From contig CAYRLW010000003.1 in assembly GCA_964425215.1 (NCBI GenBank), positions 1 to 64,000 on the forward strand: 64,000 nucleotides of DNA, read 5' to 3'. Shown piece by piece: positions 34,981 through 43,297 of the stretch. Below the pieces are notes generated by a model. It was given only the letters and a program-made list of their open reading frames with translations. It was not told the origin of the DNA and did no database searches. Numbering within the stretch: the stretch's first letter is position 1; each line of letters begins with the position of its first letter. Origin of the DNA: CAYRLW01 sp964425215. GTDB lineage: Bacteria; Spirochaetota; Spirochaetia; Treponematales; Breznakiellaceae. A program made the translations under genes and the position numbers.

Positions 34981-36066
34981 GTGGAACAACGAACGGACGT
35001 GGAATTAAAATCGAGACAGCAAAAGGCGGCCCTGCTTTCCCAGATTGGAAAACGCTGGGTTCCCCTGTTTATTCTTATAGAAATTGTCTTTTTTTCCCTC
35101 AGCACCACGGGCTTTTTTAGTATCGATACGGCCCAAATGATTCTCTTTTACGGAACCGAAATCTTCTTTTTGGGGACCGCGGAACTGTTTGTGATTATCA
35201 CCGGGGGTATCGATCTTTCGGTGGGCTTTGTGATGGGCTTCGCCACGGTTATCGCTTCCAAACTGATGGTGGCCTTCGGCGCTTTGGGCTTCTCGCCCCT
35301 GGCCAGCGTGTTGGCCGCTTCGGTGGTAACGGTGATTATCGGTCTTCTGCCGGGCTTTATGAACGGCTGGCTGGTGGCCCAACTGCGGGTGCCCGCGTTC
35401 ATCGCCACCTTTTCCATGCTGGGGATAACCCGCGGTATTTCGGAGCTTCTGTTGGCGGGGAGCCCGGCGAAAAACCTGCCTGCTTTGGCGGGGGATATCG
35501 GGAATGGGTACCTGTTCTTTATTTCCAAGGGCGGCGTGTTCAGTTTCTTTAAACGGCCCCAGGTTCCCCGGGGGCAGTACGTCTGGTCCCTTATACCGGT
35601 AATCGTGGTGTTGGCGTTTGTCTTTATTTTGATCTTCGCCTTTATTCTTAAACGAACCCGTTTTGGCCAGCACGTCTACGCCATTGGGGGCAACAAAGAA
35701 GCGGCGGAACGGGCGGGGATAAACGTAAAACGGGACCTGATTTCGGTGTATATGATATCGTCCCTGTTCGCTACCCTGGCGGGTTTGGCGTACACGTTCA
35801 AGTACATTACCGGAAAAGCGGACGCGGGGTCGGGGATGCTGTTGGACGGAATTGCCGCGGTGGTCATCGGCGGGGCCAGTATGAACGGCGGTTCGGGGAG
35901 CGTATGGCGTACAATTTTGGGCTGTACGGTCATCGCGGTTCTGGAGACGGGCTTAAGGATTATGAACTTACAGACCTTTACCACCTACGTGGTGGTGGGG
36001 GTGATACTAATAATGGCGGTTATAGTGGACCAATCGCTCCCGAATTTTCACCGCTCGGAGGGTTAA
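34981..36066 (+). CDS. CUT2-type ABC permease B
   Basis: A 361-residue permease paralogous to permease A. LFVIITGGIDLSVGFVMGFATVI and TRFGQHVYAIGGNKEAAERAGINV are the matching motifs, and it has the same extra segment near 180-210 (VFSFFKRPQVPRGQYVW). It starts with GTG, ten bases after the stop of permease A. The shared insert shows that the two arose by duplication and kept an extracytoplasmic feature in common. Confidence 0.9.
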   Translation: MEQRTDVELKSRQQKAALLSQIGKRWVPLFILIEIVFFSLSTTGFFSIDTAQMILFYGTEIFFLGTAELFVIITGGIDLSVGFVMGFATVIASKLMVAFGALGFSPLASVLAASVVTVIIGLLPGFMNGWLVAQLRVPAFIATFSMLGITRGISELLLAGSPAKNLPALAGDIGNGYLFFISKGGVFSFFKRPQVPRGQYVWSLIPVIVVLAFVFILIFAFILKRTRFGQHVYAIGGNKEAAERAGINVKRDLISVYMISSLFATLAGLAYTFKYITGKADAGSGMLLDGIAAVVIGGASMNGGSGSVWRTILGCTVIAVLETGLRIMNLQTFTTYVVVGVILIMAVIVDQSLPNFHRSEG

Positions 36067-36069
36067 AGC

Positions 36070-36822
36070 ATGGCGTATTTATTGGAAACAAGGGACATAA
36101 CAAAACGATTCGGGGGCCTTACGGCGGTGGATCACGTGAGCATGGGGGTTTCCGCGGGAGAGGTGGTGGCCCTGCTGGGGGATAACGGGGCGGGAAAGTC
36201 CACCCTGATCAAAATAATTTCCGGGGTCCATAAACCCGACGAGGGTGAAATATATCTGGACGGGAAAAAGATCGAGATCCAGAGCCCCATCGACGCCCTG
36301 GCCCAGGGTATCGAAACTATTTATCAGGATTTAGCCTTGGCGGAAAATTTGAACGTCTACTCCAATATTTTCTTGGGCCGGGAAAAAACGAAAAAAGCCC
36401 TGGGGCTTATCAACGTTTTGGATCACGGTACCATGGCAGAAGAATCGCGGAAGGTTTTGGACCGGCTGGATATCCATATCCCGTCGCTGAAGTCCAACAT
36501 CCGTAACCTTTCGGGGGGACAGCGGCAGGCGGTGGCTATTTCCCGGTCCATCTACTGGGACGCCAAAATACTGATAATGGACGAACCGACGGCGGCTTTG
36601 GGTATCGCGGAACAGAAAAAGGTACTAAACCTGGTCAATTCGCTGAAAAACCAGGGTATCGGAATAATCATCATCAGCCATCAAATGTACGATGTGTTCG
36701 AGGTGGCCGACCGGATTATCGTGATGCGCCGGGGTATAAAGGCGGGGGAACTGGTGGTCAAGGACACCACCCCCGACGAGGTGGTCAGCTTGATAGTTGG
36801 AGCCGAAACGGTTAAAAAATAA
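36070..36822 (+). CDS. Single-domain sugar ABC ATPase
   Basis: A 250-residue ATPase. Walker A is GDNGAGKSTLIKI near residue 38, the signature is NLSGGQRQAVAISRS, and Walker B is ILIMDEPTAALG, followed by the switch His in ISHQM. Unlike RbsA there is one domain, as in FrcA, so two copies would serve the permease pair. GGAGGG overlaps the end of permease B just before the ATG. It completes the importer encoded by this operon. Confidence 0.93.
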   Translation: MAYLLETRDITKRFGGLTAVDHVSMGVSAGEVVALLGDNGAGKSTLIKIISGVHKPDEGEIYLDGKKIEIQSPIDALAQGIETIYQDLALAENLNVYSNIFLGREKTKKALGLINVLDHGTMAEESRKVLDRLDIHIPSLKSNIRNLSGGQRQAVAISRSIYWDAKILIMDEPTAALGIAEQKKVLNLVNSLKNQGIGIIIISHQMYDVFEVADRIIVMRRGIKAGELVVKDTTPDEVVSLIVGAETVKK

Positions 36823-36827
36823 GGGTT

Positions 36828-38993
36828 ATGAAACTATTTCAACGCACCCTGTTATCCTTTGTGGGAATTATTATGCTCCAGGGCGCGTTGACCATAGCCT
36901 TTGTGACCAACCGGATAGAAAAATCCCAAACCGAGGATCTGTGGCGGGAGTTGGGCGACGAGGCCCTAAAGGTCTACGATAACGTTAACGCCTGGAAACG
37001 GTTGTTATGGAAAAATGTGGGGGATCTGCGGGAAGATACGAAGCTCGCGGAGCTGGTGGGGGCCCAGCGAACCATCGCCTTTTCTTCCGACCTGGATGGG
37101 TACTTGCAGGCCATCGCTCCCCGGACGGGGGCCGATTTTTTAATAGTCCGAAGCGGCGCTTCCCGTTACACCAGTATTATTTCCCTTTCGGACAAAAACC
37201 TGCCCGTTCCGGCGGAACGGTACTTTCAAAACAAACGAAACCATCCGTATATCGATACGTTTTTTTTAAACAACACCCTGTTTTTTGTGGGGACCCTCCG
37301 CATAACGGGGGCCAACGGGGCGTTTGTCGATCTGTTTTTAATCAAGGTGGTGGACGAGGGTCTCTGCGCCCAATTAAGCTTTAACCCCCGTATCCGGGTC
37401 CTGCTGTCGGTGGATTCCCGATACTCCGTGGGTTCCCTTGGGGCGTCGACCTTTAACGCCTGGTTGTCCTCCCATCCCTTATTAAACTCCTACTCTTCCA
37501 TCGATTTCCTGGAACAGGATGGAAAACCCTATTCGGCCATCGTACAGCAATCCGGCATGTCCCGGTACTTTATAACCGATCGGGGCGAGAGCGATGAGCC
37601 CTTTTATATTACCACCTTCTATTCCCGCTCCGAGTATCGACAACGTTTGGTTTCAATCAATAACACCGTCCTCAGCGTCTCCCTGATTATCGCCCTGGTA
37701 ACCATGATTATCAGCCTAATCCTGGCGAACTCCATCACCTCGCCGATCCGCCACTTGCGGAAGGCCATGTTTGCCATCAGCGCGGGAAATTACCAGACCG
37801 TGGTGGACCTCCGGGTTTCCGGCGAAATGGGCGACCTGTTGGGGGGCTTTAACGATATGGCCCGTCAGCTGTCCCAGGATCACACGGCTCTACGGAAGTA
37901 TATTTCGGAAATTGTCCATCTAAAGGAGTATAACGATAAGATATTCAACGCGATCCAGGAGGGCATTATCGTGGTGAACGCCCTGTTTACCATCGAAAAG
38001 GTCAACCAGGCGTTCCTTCGATACTTCAACTTGGATACCCCGGGGGTGGAAAATAAAAATATCGACGATCTTTCGATCGAGCTGTTCGACGATACCTTCC
38101 ACGCGAGCATCCGTTCGGTACTGTCCGGTTCGGTCCCCCTGGATACCCAGATACGGCGAACGTCCAACGGGCTCACCTACGAGATAAAAATGTACCCCCT
38201 ATACGAAGAAAACGCCGAGGGGATAGACCGCCTGCACTGCATCATGATCATCGAGGACATTAGCCGCCGCATTGCCTACGAGGAGGGGATTTTCCAGGCG
38301 GAAAAATTGGCCAGCATCAGTATGCTTTCGGCCGGGGTAGCCCACGAGATCAATAATCCCCTTAGTTCCATTTTGATAAACGTACAGAACCTGATCGAAT
38401 CGAGCCGGGATAAGGCGGCCCTTTCGGATTTACGCATTATAGAAGAGGAAACAAAACGGATAGGCCGGATTGTCCGGAACCTGTTGGATTTTTCTGCATC
38501 CAAGCCGGTGGAACAGGAGGGCCTGGATATCAATGCTCTGGTGGAGGAGGTTCTTCAGCTCATTCGGTATTCCATAAAAAAGGAAAGCCGTATCGAAATA
38601 GAAACCCATTTGGACCGTCGATTGCCCCACGTCGCTCTGGGTTCGGATGAGTGCAAGCAAATCCTGATCAACCTCATTAAAAATTCTTTGCAGGCTATCG
38701 GTAACGATGGTACAATCGTTATTCGTACCGGTGAAGCGGAAGAAAAGGGCCGGGTGGTTTTGGAAGTCGCCGATACGGGATGCGGTATGTCCGCCGATAC
38801 CCAGAGCCGGCTCTTTGATCCCTTTTTTACCACCAAGGGGGATCGGGGAAACACGGGCTTAGGCCTTTCGGTGGTCTATGGGATAGTGAATAAGTACCAC
38901 GGGACTATCACTGTGGAAAGCGAAGAGGGCCGGGGCACGACGATGCGGATAGAATTGCCCGCCCAGGGATCGGCGGTTACGTATGGAAGGTAA
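36828..38993 (+). CDS. Membrane sensor histidine kinase (NtrB-like)
   Basis: A 721-residue sensor kinase. One membrane segment lies near residues 5-27 and another near 278-300, with about 250 residues outside between them, likely a Cache-type sensor. HAMP follows (about 300-355), then a coiled coil, PAS (about 375-475) and HisKA with phospho-acceptor H506 in SAGVAHEINNPLSS. The ATPase domain has NLIKNSLQAI, ADTGCGM and NTGLGLSVVYGIV. It follows the ATPase gene by 5 bases and overlaps the regulator gene by 11. It most likely senses the importer's ligand or its loaded binding protein and controls the sigma54 activator. Confidence 0.92.
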   Translation: MKLFQRTLLSFVGIIMLQGALTIAFVTNRIEKSQTEDLWRELGDEALKVYDNVNAWKRLLWKNVGDLREDTKLAELVGAQRTIAFSSDLDGYLQAIAPRTGADFLIVRSGASRYTSIISLSDKNLPVPAERYFQNKRNHPYIDTFFLNNTLFFVGTLRITGANGAFVDLFLIKVVDEGLCAQLSFNPRIRVLLSVDSRYSVGSLGASTFNAWLSSHPLLNSYSSIDFLEQDGKPYSAIVQQSGMSRYFITDRGESDEPFYITTFYSRSEYRQRLVSINNTVLSVSLIIALVTMIISLILANSITSPIRHLRKAMFAISAGNYQTVVDLRVSGEMGDLLGGFNDMARQLSQDHTALRKYISEIVHLKEYNDKIFNAIQEGIIVVNALFTIEKVNQAFLRYFNLDTPGVENKNIDDLSIELFDDTFHASIRSVLSGSVPLDTQIRRTSNGLTYEIKMYPLYEENAEGIDRLHCIMIIEDISRRIAYEEGIFQAEKLASISMLSAGVAHEINNPLSSILINVQNLIESSRDKAALSDLRIIEEETKRIGRIVRNLLDFSASKPVEQEGLDINALVEEVLQLIRYSIKKESRIEIETHLDRRLPHVALGSDECKQILINLIKNSLQAIGNDGTIVIRTGEAEEKGRVVLEVADTGCGMSADTQSRLFDPFFTTKGDRGNTGLGLSVVYGIVNKYHGTITVESEEGRGTTMRIELPAQGSAVTYGR

Positions 38994-40374
38994 GGGAAAA
39001 CGGTATAGCGTCGTCGTGGTGGACGACGAACCGGGGATTCTGCACGGGCTAAAGCAACTGTTCGAAAAGGAAAATTTTACCGTTTATACCGCCGAGGATA
39101 AACCGGGTCTGTCGGATATTATCGCCTCCAAGACCGTCGACATCGCCATCTTGGATATGCGGCTTAAAAACGGTCTGAGCGGGTTGGACCTGTTGACCCT
39201 ACTGCGGAACTATGACGGCGATCTGCCCGTAATCATGGTTACCGGTTACGGGAGCATCGATACGGCGGTCCAGGCGATGAAGCTTGGGGCGGTGGATTAC
39301 ATCCAAAAGCCCATAGAGAACCGGACCCTCCTGGACGTGGTCCGCAAAAATTTGGAACTGGTGCGCCTTCGGAAGGACAATTCGTTTTTAAGGAATGAAT
39401 TGCTTTCCCAGGTGTACCAGCATCGGATTATCACCGCCGACGGGGCGTTCCTTTCGCTGATCGAGCGGGCCGATAGGGTTAAAAACAGCAGTGCCACCCT
39501 TCTGTTGACCGGCGAAAGCGGGACCGGGAAGGAAGTGCTTTCCCGGTATATTCATTTTACCAGCAACCGACGGGATGGCCCCTTCGTGGGGATTAACTGC
39601 GCGGCCATTTCCGAAACCCTGCTGTTAAGCGAACTCTTTGGCCACGAGAAGGGTTCCTTTACCGGAGCCACGGAACGGCACCTGGGCAAGTTTGAGCTGG
39701 CCGACAAGGGGACCCTTTTTTTGGATGAAATCGGGGATATGTCACAGGCGGTGCAGGCTAAACTTCTGCGGGTTCTGGAGGAAAGCGCCTTTGAACGGGT
39801 AGGGGGAACTAAAAGGATCGAGGTTGATATCCGGCTCATCGCTGCCACGAACCGGGATCTGGGTTCCCTTATCCAAAAAGGAGAGTTCCGTTCGGACCTG
39901 TACTACCGCATCGCCGTGATGGAACTGTCCCTGCCTCCCCTGCGGGAACGCCGGGGGGACATCCCCCTGTTGGTCGACCACTTTATAGCCCTCTACGCCC
40001 AAAAGTACCGAAAACCCGTCCGGGGCGCCCTGGCCGAGGTGCTGGATTATTGGCGGCGCTACGATTGGCCCGGCAACGTGCGGGAACTGCAAAATGCCGT
40101 GAACCAGGCGGTTCTGTTGTGCCGGGGCGAATGGATCGATATGGAGACCCTTGGCCTCGGCTCCCGATCGGCCCCTGCTCCCTGCGCGGACCCCTTTCCC
40201 CTGGAAAAGTACCGAACCCTGGAAGAACTCCGCGACGCCGTTACCAGCCATTACGAGGGCGAAAAAATCAAACAAGTCCTGGCCCTCCACGACGGAAACC
40301 ATTCCCGCGCCGCCAAAGAGCTGGGCGTAACCCGAAAGACCCTGGCGGCTAAAATGAAGAAGTACGGGATGTAA
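38983..40374 (+). CDS. Sigma54-dependent response regulator (NtrC family)
   Basis: A 463-residue activator. Its receiver has DDE at 14-16 and phospho-acceptor D58. The AAA+ domain (about 145-375) has Walker A GESGTGKE, the sigma54-contact loop as GSFTGA in place of the common GAFTGA, and Walker B GTLFLDEIGD. The C-terminal Fis-type helix-turn-helix is NHSRAAKELGVTRKTLAAKMKKYG. It is last in the operon and overlaps the kinase gene. The -24/-12 promoter and paired dyads upstream of the operon are its probable targets, making a self-activating loop. Confidence 0.93.
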   Translation: MEGKGKRYSVVVVDDEPGILHGLKQLFEKENFTVYTAEDKPGLSDIIASKTVDIAILDMRLKNGLSGLDLLTLLRNYDGDLPVIMVTGYGSIDTAVQAMKLGAVDYIQKPIENRTLLDVVRKNLELVRLRKDNSFLRNELLSQVYQHRIITADGAFLSLIERADRVKNSSATLLLTGESGTGKEVLSRYIHFTSNRRDGPFVGINCAAISETLLLSELFGHEKGSFTGATERHLGKFELADKGTLFLDEIGDMSQAVQAKLLRVLEESAFERVGGTKRIEVDIRLIAATNRDLGSLIQKGEFRSDLYYRIAVMELSLPPLRERRGDIPLLVDHFIALYAQKYRKPVRGALAEVLDYWRRYDWPGNVRELQNAVNQAVLLCRGEWIDMETLGLGSRSAPAPCADPFPLEKYRTLEELRDAVTSHYEGEKIKQVLALHDGNHSRAAKELGVTRKTLAAKMKKYGM

Positions 40375-40379
40375 GAGGT

Positions 40380-40432
40380 ACGCCGAAGGGATCCTCCCAG
40401 CGCTTATGCCGATTCTCCGTATGTCCACTATA
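40380..40432 (-). pseudogene. Remnant of a vapC 3' end
   Basis: This segment resembles 42310-42360, the 3' end of a broken vapC: CAGCGCTTAT-CC/GG-GATTCTCCGTA-GTCCA. Read on the minus strand it gives W-T-Y-G-E-S-A and stop, the end of a VapC protein. It is cut off by the inverted-repeat element at 40426-40489. Confidence 0.45.
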
Positions 40433-40489
40433 AGTGAAGATAGTTACGACGAAACATTTTAAGAGTCCCAACTATCTTGACTTATAGTG
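40426..40489. repeat. 64-base inverted-repeat element
   Basis: CACTATAAGTGAAGATAGTT (40426-40445) pairs with AACTATCTTGACTTATAGTG (40470-40489) with one mismatch, around 24 bases containing CGACGAAACATTTTAAGAG. A diverged copy with inverted orientation is at 6642-6711. The loop is conserved between the two, so it is a defined element, not a chance stem. Confidence 0.65.
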
Positions 40490-40515
40490 ATAGGCAAGGC
40501 GGGTTAAAGCGATTG

Positions 40516-40941
40516 TTAGAGCAATTCTTTGTATATACTTAGAAAATCAATTGGAGAATGGACAGTAATTTCGGAATATTTATAATCATCCACATTTCTT
40601 GTTACTATGAAATCACATTGATTCCGGATTGCAGCGTAATGCTGGACACTATCTTCAAAATCAGGCATTTTTGAACTTAAAGCATTGAGAATATCAGCAT
40701 GTTCAACAGAAATAACCGTGAGATATTTGACGAGACCAGAAATAAACTTCCTGGCATTCTGATCACCACCAGCTTTTCTTAAAATGTAATAGATATTTGT
40801 AATCTCATTTGAAGTAATAAATCCTATGGCAATATAGTTCTCAAGTAATGCCAATACAAGTTTACTTGATTCGAGAAAAGGTTTGCGTGCTAAAGCAACA
40901 TCAAGAATAATATCTGTATCAACAAATACTCGCTTAATCAT
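40516..40941 (-). CDS. PIN-domain toxin
   Basis: A 141-residue PIN-domain ribonuclease. The acidic metal residues are seen in VFVDTDIILDVAL, in the conserved Glu of TSNEITNIYYIL, and in MPDFEDSVQHYAA and IVTRNVDDY. Such toxins cut RNA when their antitoxin is lost. It overlaps the antitoxin gene by 4 bases (ATGA), typical of these pairs. The A+T-rich sequence differs from the neighbouring sigma54 operon, which suggests transfer. Confidence 0.88.
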   Translation of the reverse strand: MIKRVFVDTDIILDVALARKPFLESSKLVLALLENYIAIGFITSNEITNIYYILRKAGGDQNARKFISGLVKYLTVISVEHADILNALSSKMPDFEDSVQHYAAIRNQCDFIVTRNVDDYKYSEITVHSPIDFLSIYKELL

Positions 40942-41192
40942 GAATATTTTTCCGACAAAGCATCTTCTAATTGGCTTTTATAATCCTTCCCATTGTCTTT
41001 AAACATTCCGACTAAACTATCAGTAATTGGAGATTTTAACTTATCAGCATAGTCAAATCTTTCATTCCCGGTCGATATATTTCGAAGATATTCCTCAACA
41101 ATACGGGAGACACTTTTATTTTTTTCATGAGCGAAGTTTTTTGCCTTTTCTATTATGGCTTTATCAATAGTCAAGGTCAGTTTCGTCAACAT
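40938..41192 (-). CDS. Antitoxin of the PIN toxin (DUF6364-like)
   Basis: An 84-residue protein matching DUF6364-type antitoxins: a short ribbon-helix-helix start KLTLTIDKAIIEKAKNFAHEKNKSVSRIVEEYLRNIS, then a toxin-binding tail with LKSPITDSLVGMFK. GAGGTGG precedes the ATG. An AT-rich dyad with ACGTA and TACGT ends, just upstream (about 41207-41235), may be its own operator. It overlaps the toxin gene and should neutralise it. Confidence 0.85.
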   Translation of the reverse strand: MLTKLTLTIDKAIIEKAKNFAHEKNKSVSRIVEEYLRNISTGNERFDYADKLKSPITDSLVGMFKDNGKDYKSQLEDALSEKYS

Positions 41193-41257
41193 AAATCCAC
41201 CTCATACGTATAATATAATATATATCTACGTGTTTGTAAAGATATTTAGTTTTATAT

Positions 41258-41296
41258 GAGGCTCTTTCAAAACTCAGGGAGTTTTGAAAGAGCCTC
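41258..41296. repeat. Hairpin repeat family, single perfect hairpin
   Basis: GAGGCTCTTTCAAAACTC pairs perfectly with GAGTTTTGAAAGAGCCTC around AGG. It matches the first hairpin of copy 4 almost base for base. It lies between the toxin-antitoxin pair and a beta-propeller pseudogene. Confidence 0.85.
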
Positions 41297-41354
41297 ATAT
41301 CAATAAAACAATAGTTCCCCGCCGCTCTACTGCGGCGAGGCTCTATTTCTAGTC

Positions 41355-42118
41355 TTAGGGTTTATATATCAAAACCAAGGCGTCCCTTATACCAGCGAAG
41401 GTCCCAAAGAGGCTACCCCATGTGTTTCCTATCACAATTATATTGCCCTAAGCATCTACGGCAAGGGAAGTGGCTCTATCCAATTCATCTGTGCCAAATT
41501 GCCGCGTCCAGAGCTCGTTCCCCTTCGGGTCGTAATTCCGTACAAAGCGTCGCTTTTGCCCGCGGAGGTCCCAGAGAGGCTGCCCTCTGTGTATCCCGCC
41601 ACAATAATGTTGCCCCCAGCGTCCACCGCAAGGGCTATGGCTTGATCATTTTCAGCGGTGCCCAACTGCCAGGCGCTGAGTATGGAATCAGGCAAAGATT
41701 GCATCACTGTTACACTTAATTCAACTTCTTTATACAGATTGTCTTTTATTACCTGCACTATAAGACTGTAATTGCCCTGTGGCACCGAATCAGATGCAGT
41801 AATGGTAAGGGGCTGGGTGATCCCTTGAGAGCTATTCACCTTAATGCTTGCGGGGCTCAGAGTAAGCCCTGATACAACGTTACCTCTGGTATCTATTAGG
41901 GATAGGTTCACCGTACCGGTGAGGCCATTTTGCGGGGTGAGGGTTAAATTCGTGGTACCGCTCCTGCCTTACGGAATGGCAATGCTTGCAGGTGCAAGGG
42001 AAAGGGTAAAATCCGGGGCTGTCTCACCAAAGGCATTAACGATAAAGATTAAGAACAACGCAAAAATCAGAACATTTTTTCTGGGCCTTGCTGTTTCCCT
42101 TGTATCCAATTTTTTCAT
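41355..42118 (-). pseudogene. Broken secreted SBBP-repeat beta-propeller protein
   Basis: Reading from the ATG at 42118 (with CAGGAG ahead) gives a signal peptide with NVLIFALFLIFIVNAFG, then an immunoglobulin-like stretch LSLAPASIAIP. A TAA then stands where related repeats have Gln (CAA). Past the stop the same frame continues GRSGTTNLTLTPQNGLTGTV, then propeller repeats (ALAVDAGGNIIVAGYTEGSL). One lost base after KSDA shifts the frame; correcting it gives VRNYDPKGNELWTRQFG. A second stop, TAG, replaces a residue in SLAVDA-GNIIV. The protein is clearly dead, but recently so. Confidence 0.8.
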
Positions 42119-42337
42119 ACATAGCTCCTGTTAAAAACTTGGTAACCATAGACCTGACAGGTCACCGTTTCATTGTGTGATACTGTCGGTATGTACTATT
42201 CCTGATAACTGGTCTAACTGGACAATACCTATTAGGATGATATATTTGAGTATAAGACTAACTATTTTCTGCAGTCAATGTTACAGTGAAAAGCGATTAA
42301 ACAGAGTATGAGAGCTAAGCCAAAGGGACCCCAGCGC

Positions 42338-42612
42338 TTATTCGGATTCTCCGTAGGTCCAGGGATCGAAAAGAGGCACGCCGGTACGCTTGTAGTCCCG
42401 GGTGTTTCGGGTGGCTAGCAAGGCCCCGTAGCGAAGCGCACTGTTTGCTTTTCCCCCTCAGGAAGCAATTCGATTCCTTGGTATAATTCGCCCAAGGAGA
42501 TCACACTCAGGTACAGGGCCTCTTCTTCTACCGTGTCAAGCCAAGTGAGCACCTGTTGATTTGGATCTGGTTTAATCGTTTCGGAAATGATGCAGGTATC
42601 CAGCAAAATCAA
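42338..42612 (-). pseudogene. vapC toxin gene with internal deletion
   Basis: The first 60 codons encode a normal VapC start (MILLDTCIISETIKPDPNQQ, then the Glu of SLGELYQGI). After LPEGEKQ the frame runs to a quick stop. The final part of a VapC, GALLATRNTRDYKRTGVPLFDPW to YGESE and stop, is present in another frame (42338-42425). The middle with two catalytic acids is missing. A deletion and frameshift have thus destroyed the toxin, while its antitoxin is intact. Confidence 0.8.
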
Positions 42613-42869
42613 AGGATAAGCTCCCTTACCTCACCTTCTGCCCGCTCGATGTCCAGATCGACCCTCGGTGCCGATTCGAGAAAGGCTCTAAAACTTTTAG
42701 TTTTTTTAACCATTTCCCGGTACTGATCCCAGGAAATTACGACGACCGCTGGTTTCCCATGACGGGTTACCGTTTGAACCCCCTCTTTAATACTACGATT
42801 CACCAGTTCGCTAAACCTCGCCTTAGCGTCTTGTAAGGACCAGGACATTGATGTATGTAGATCGCCCAT
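42609..42869 (-). CDS. Phd/YefM-type antitoxin
   Basis: An 86-residue antitoxin. The Phd/YefM DNA-binding fold is clear: MSWSLQDAKARFSELVNRSIKEGVQTVTRHGKPAVVVISWDQYREMVKK. The tail FRAFLESAPRVDLDIERAEGE would bind a PIN toxin. It overlaps the broken vapC by 4 bases. A later Met (at 42848) could be the true start, but only the ATG at 42869 has an AAGG-type site. As its toxin is dead, it is an orphan, perhaps still repressing its own promoter. Confidence 0.85.
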   Translation of the reverse strand: MGDLHTSMSWSLQDAKARFSELVNRSIKEGVQTVTRHGKPAVVVISWDQYREMVKKTKSFRAFLESAPRVDLDIERAEGEVRELIL

Positions 42870-42886
42870 AATATTACCTTAAATTA

Positions 42887-42915
42887 AATATAAATTGACT
42901 AGTCAGACTGGTCAA
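42887..42915 (-). promoter_or_regulatory. Promoter and overlapping operator of the vapBC remnant
   Basis: On the minus strand TTGACC (42915-42910) and TATATT (42892-42887) are 17 bases apart. A dyad, TTGAC-N11-GTCAA (42895-42915), overlaps the -35 and spacer. It fits autorepression by the antitoxin. Confidence 0.6.
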
Positions 42916-42993
42916 GATAATCTGAAATCTAACTCTAAAGCGACTATCACCAAAACATCAAACTCCTAGATGATACTATAGGTCCAATCCCTT

Positions 42994-43293
42994 CTATCGA
43001 TACAACCCGACCCGATATATCCGCATGTAGGCGTTAAAATCCTCGAAGGCCGCGACGATGGCCACGCTTGAAAGGAATTGGGTTCTCACGTCTTTTTTGC
43101 CGGTGCTTTCGGCTTTGAAGGCGCTCCAGGGGATGCGTATGGTCGAACGGGTGGCGCTGGGCTTAAAGGGAGCTCCGTAGTAACTCCAGGGAAAGAAGTT
43201 GTCCTTGGTTCGCAGGAATACGTACCAGGACGTTTCGGTCTGTGCGTCCACCTCCACACCGGAGTAGGCTGAGGCATCAAACGTTCCCTTTGT
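42994..43293 (-). pseudogene. C-terminal fragment of a CIA30/CBM-like beta-sandwich protein
   Basis: About 100 codons remain, from FDASAYSGVEVDA through TSWYVFLRTKDNFFPWSYYGAPF, TIRIPWSAFKAE and a final YMRIYRVGLYR. The pattern resembles the last strands of CIA30-type or carbohydrate-binding sandwich domains. The frame is closed by a stop immediately upstream and there is no ribosome site or signal peptide. It begins within a few bases of the stop of the next gene, so a deletion probably joined them. The family call is tentative. Confidence 0.5.
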
Positions 43294-43297
43294 TTAT

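Noticed and set aside
68..41296. Repeated palindromes as a possible CRISPR array
   Set aside because: The copies are kilobases apart, differ in length and have no regular spacers, and no cas gene is seen.
40938..42869. Second complete toxin-antitoxin system
   Set aside because: The vapC at 42338-42612 lacks its middle and changes frame, so only its antitoxin is intact.
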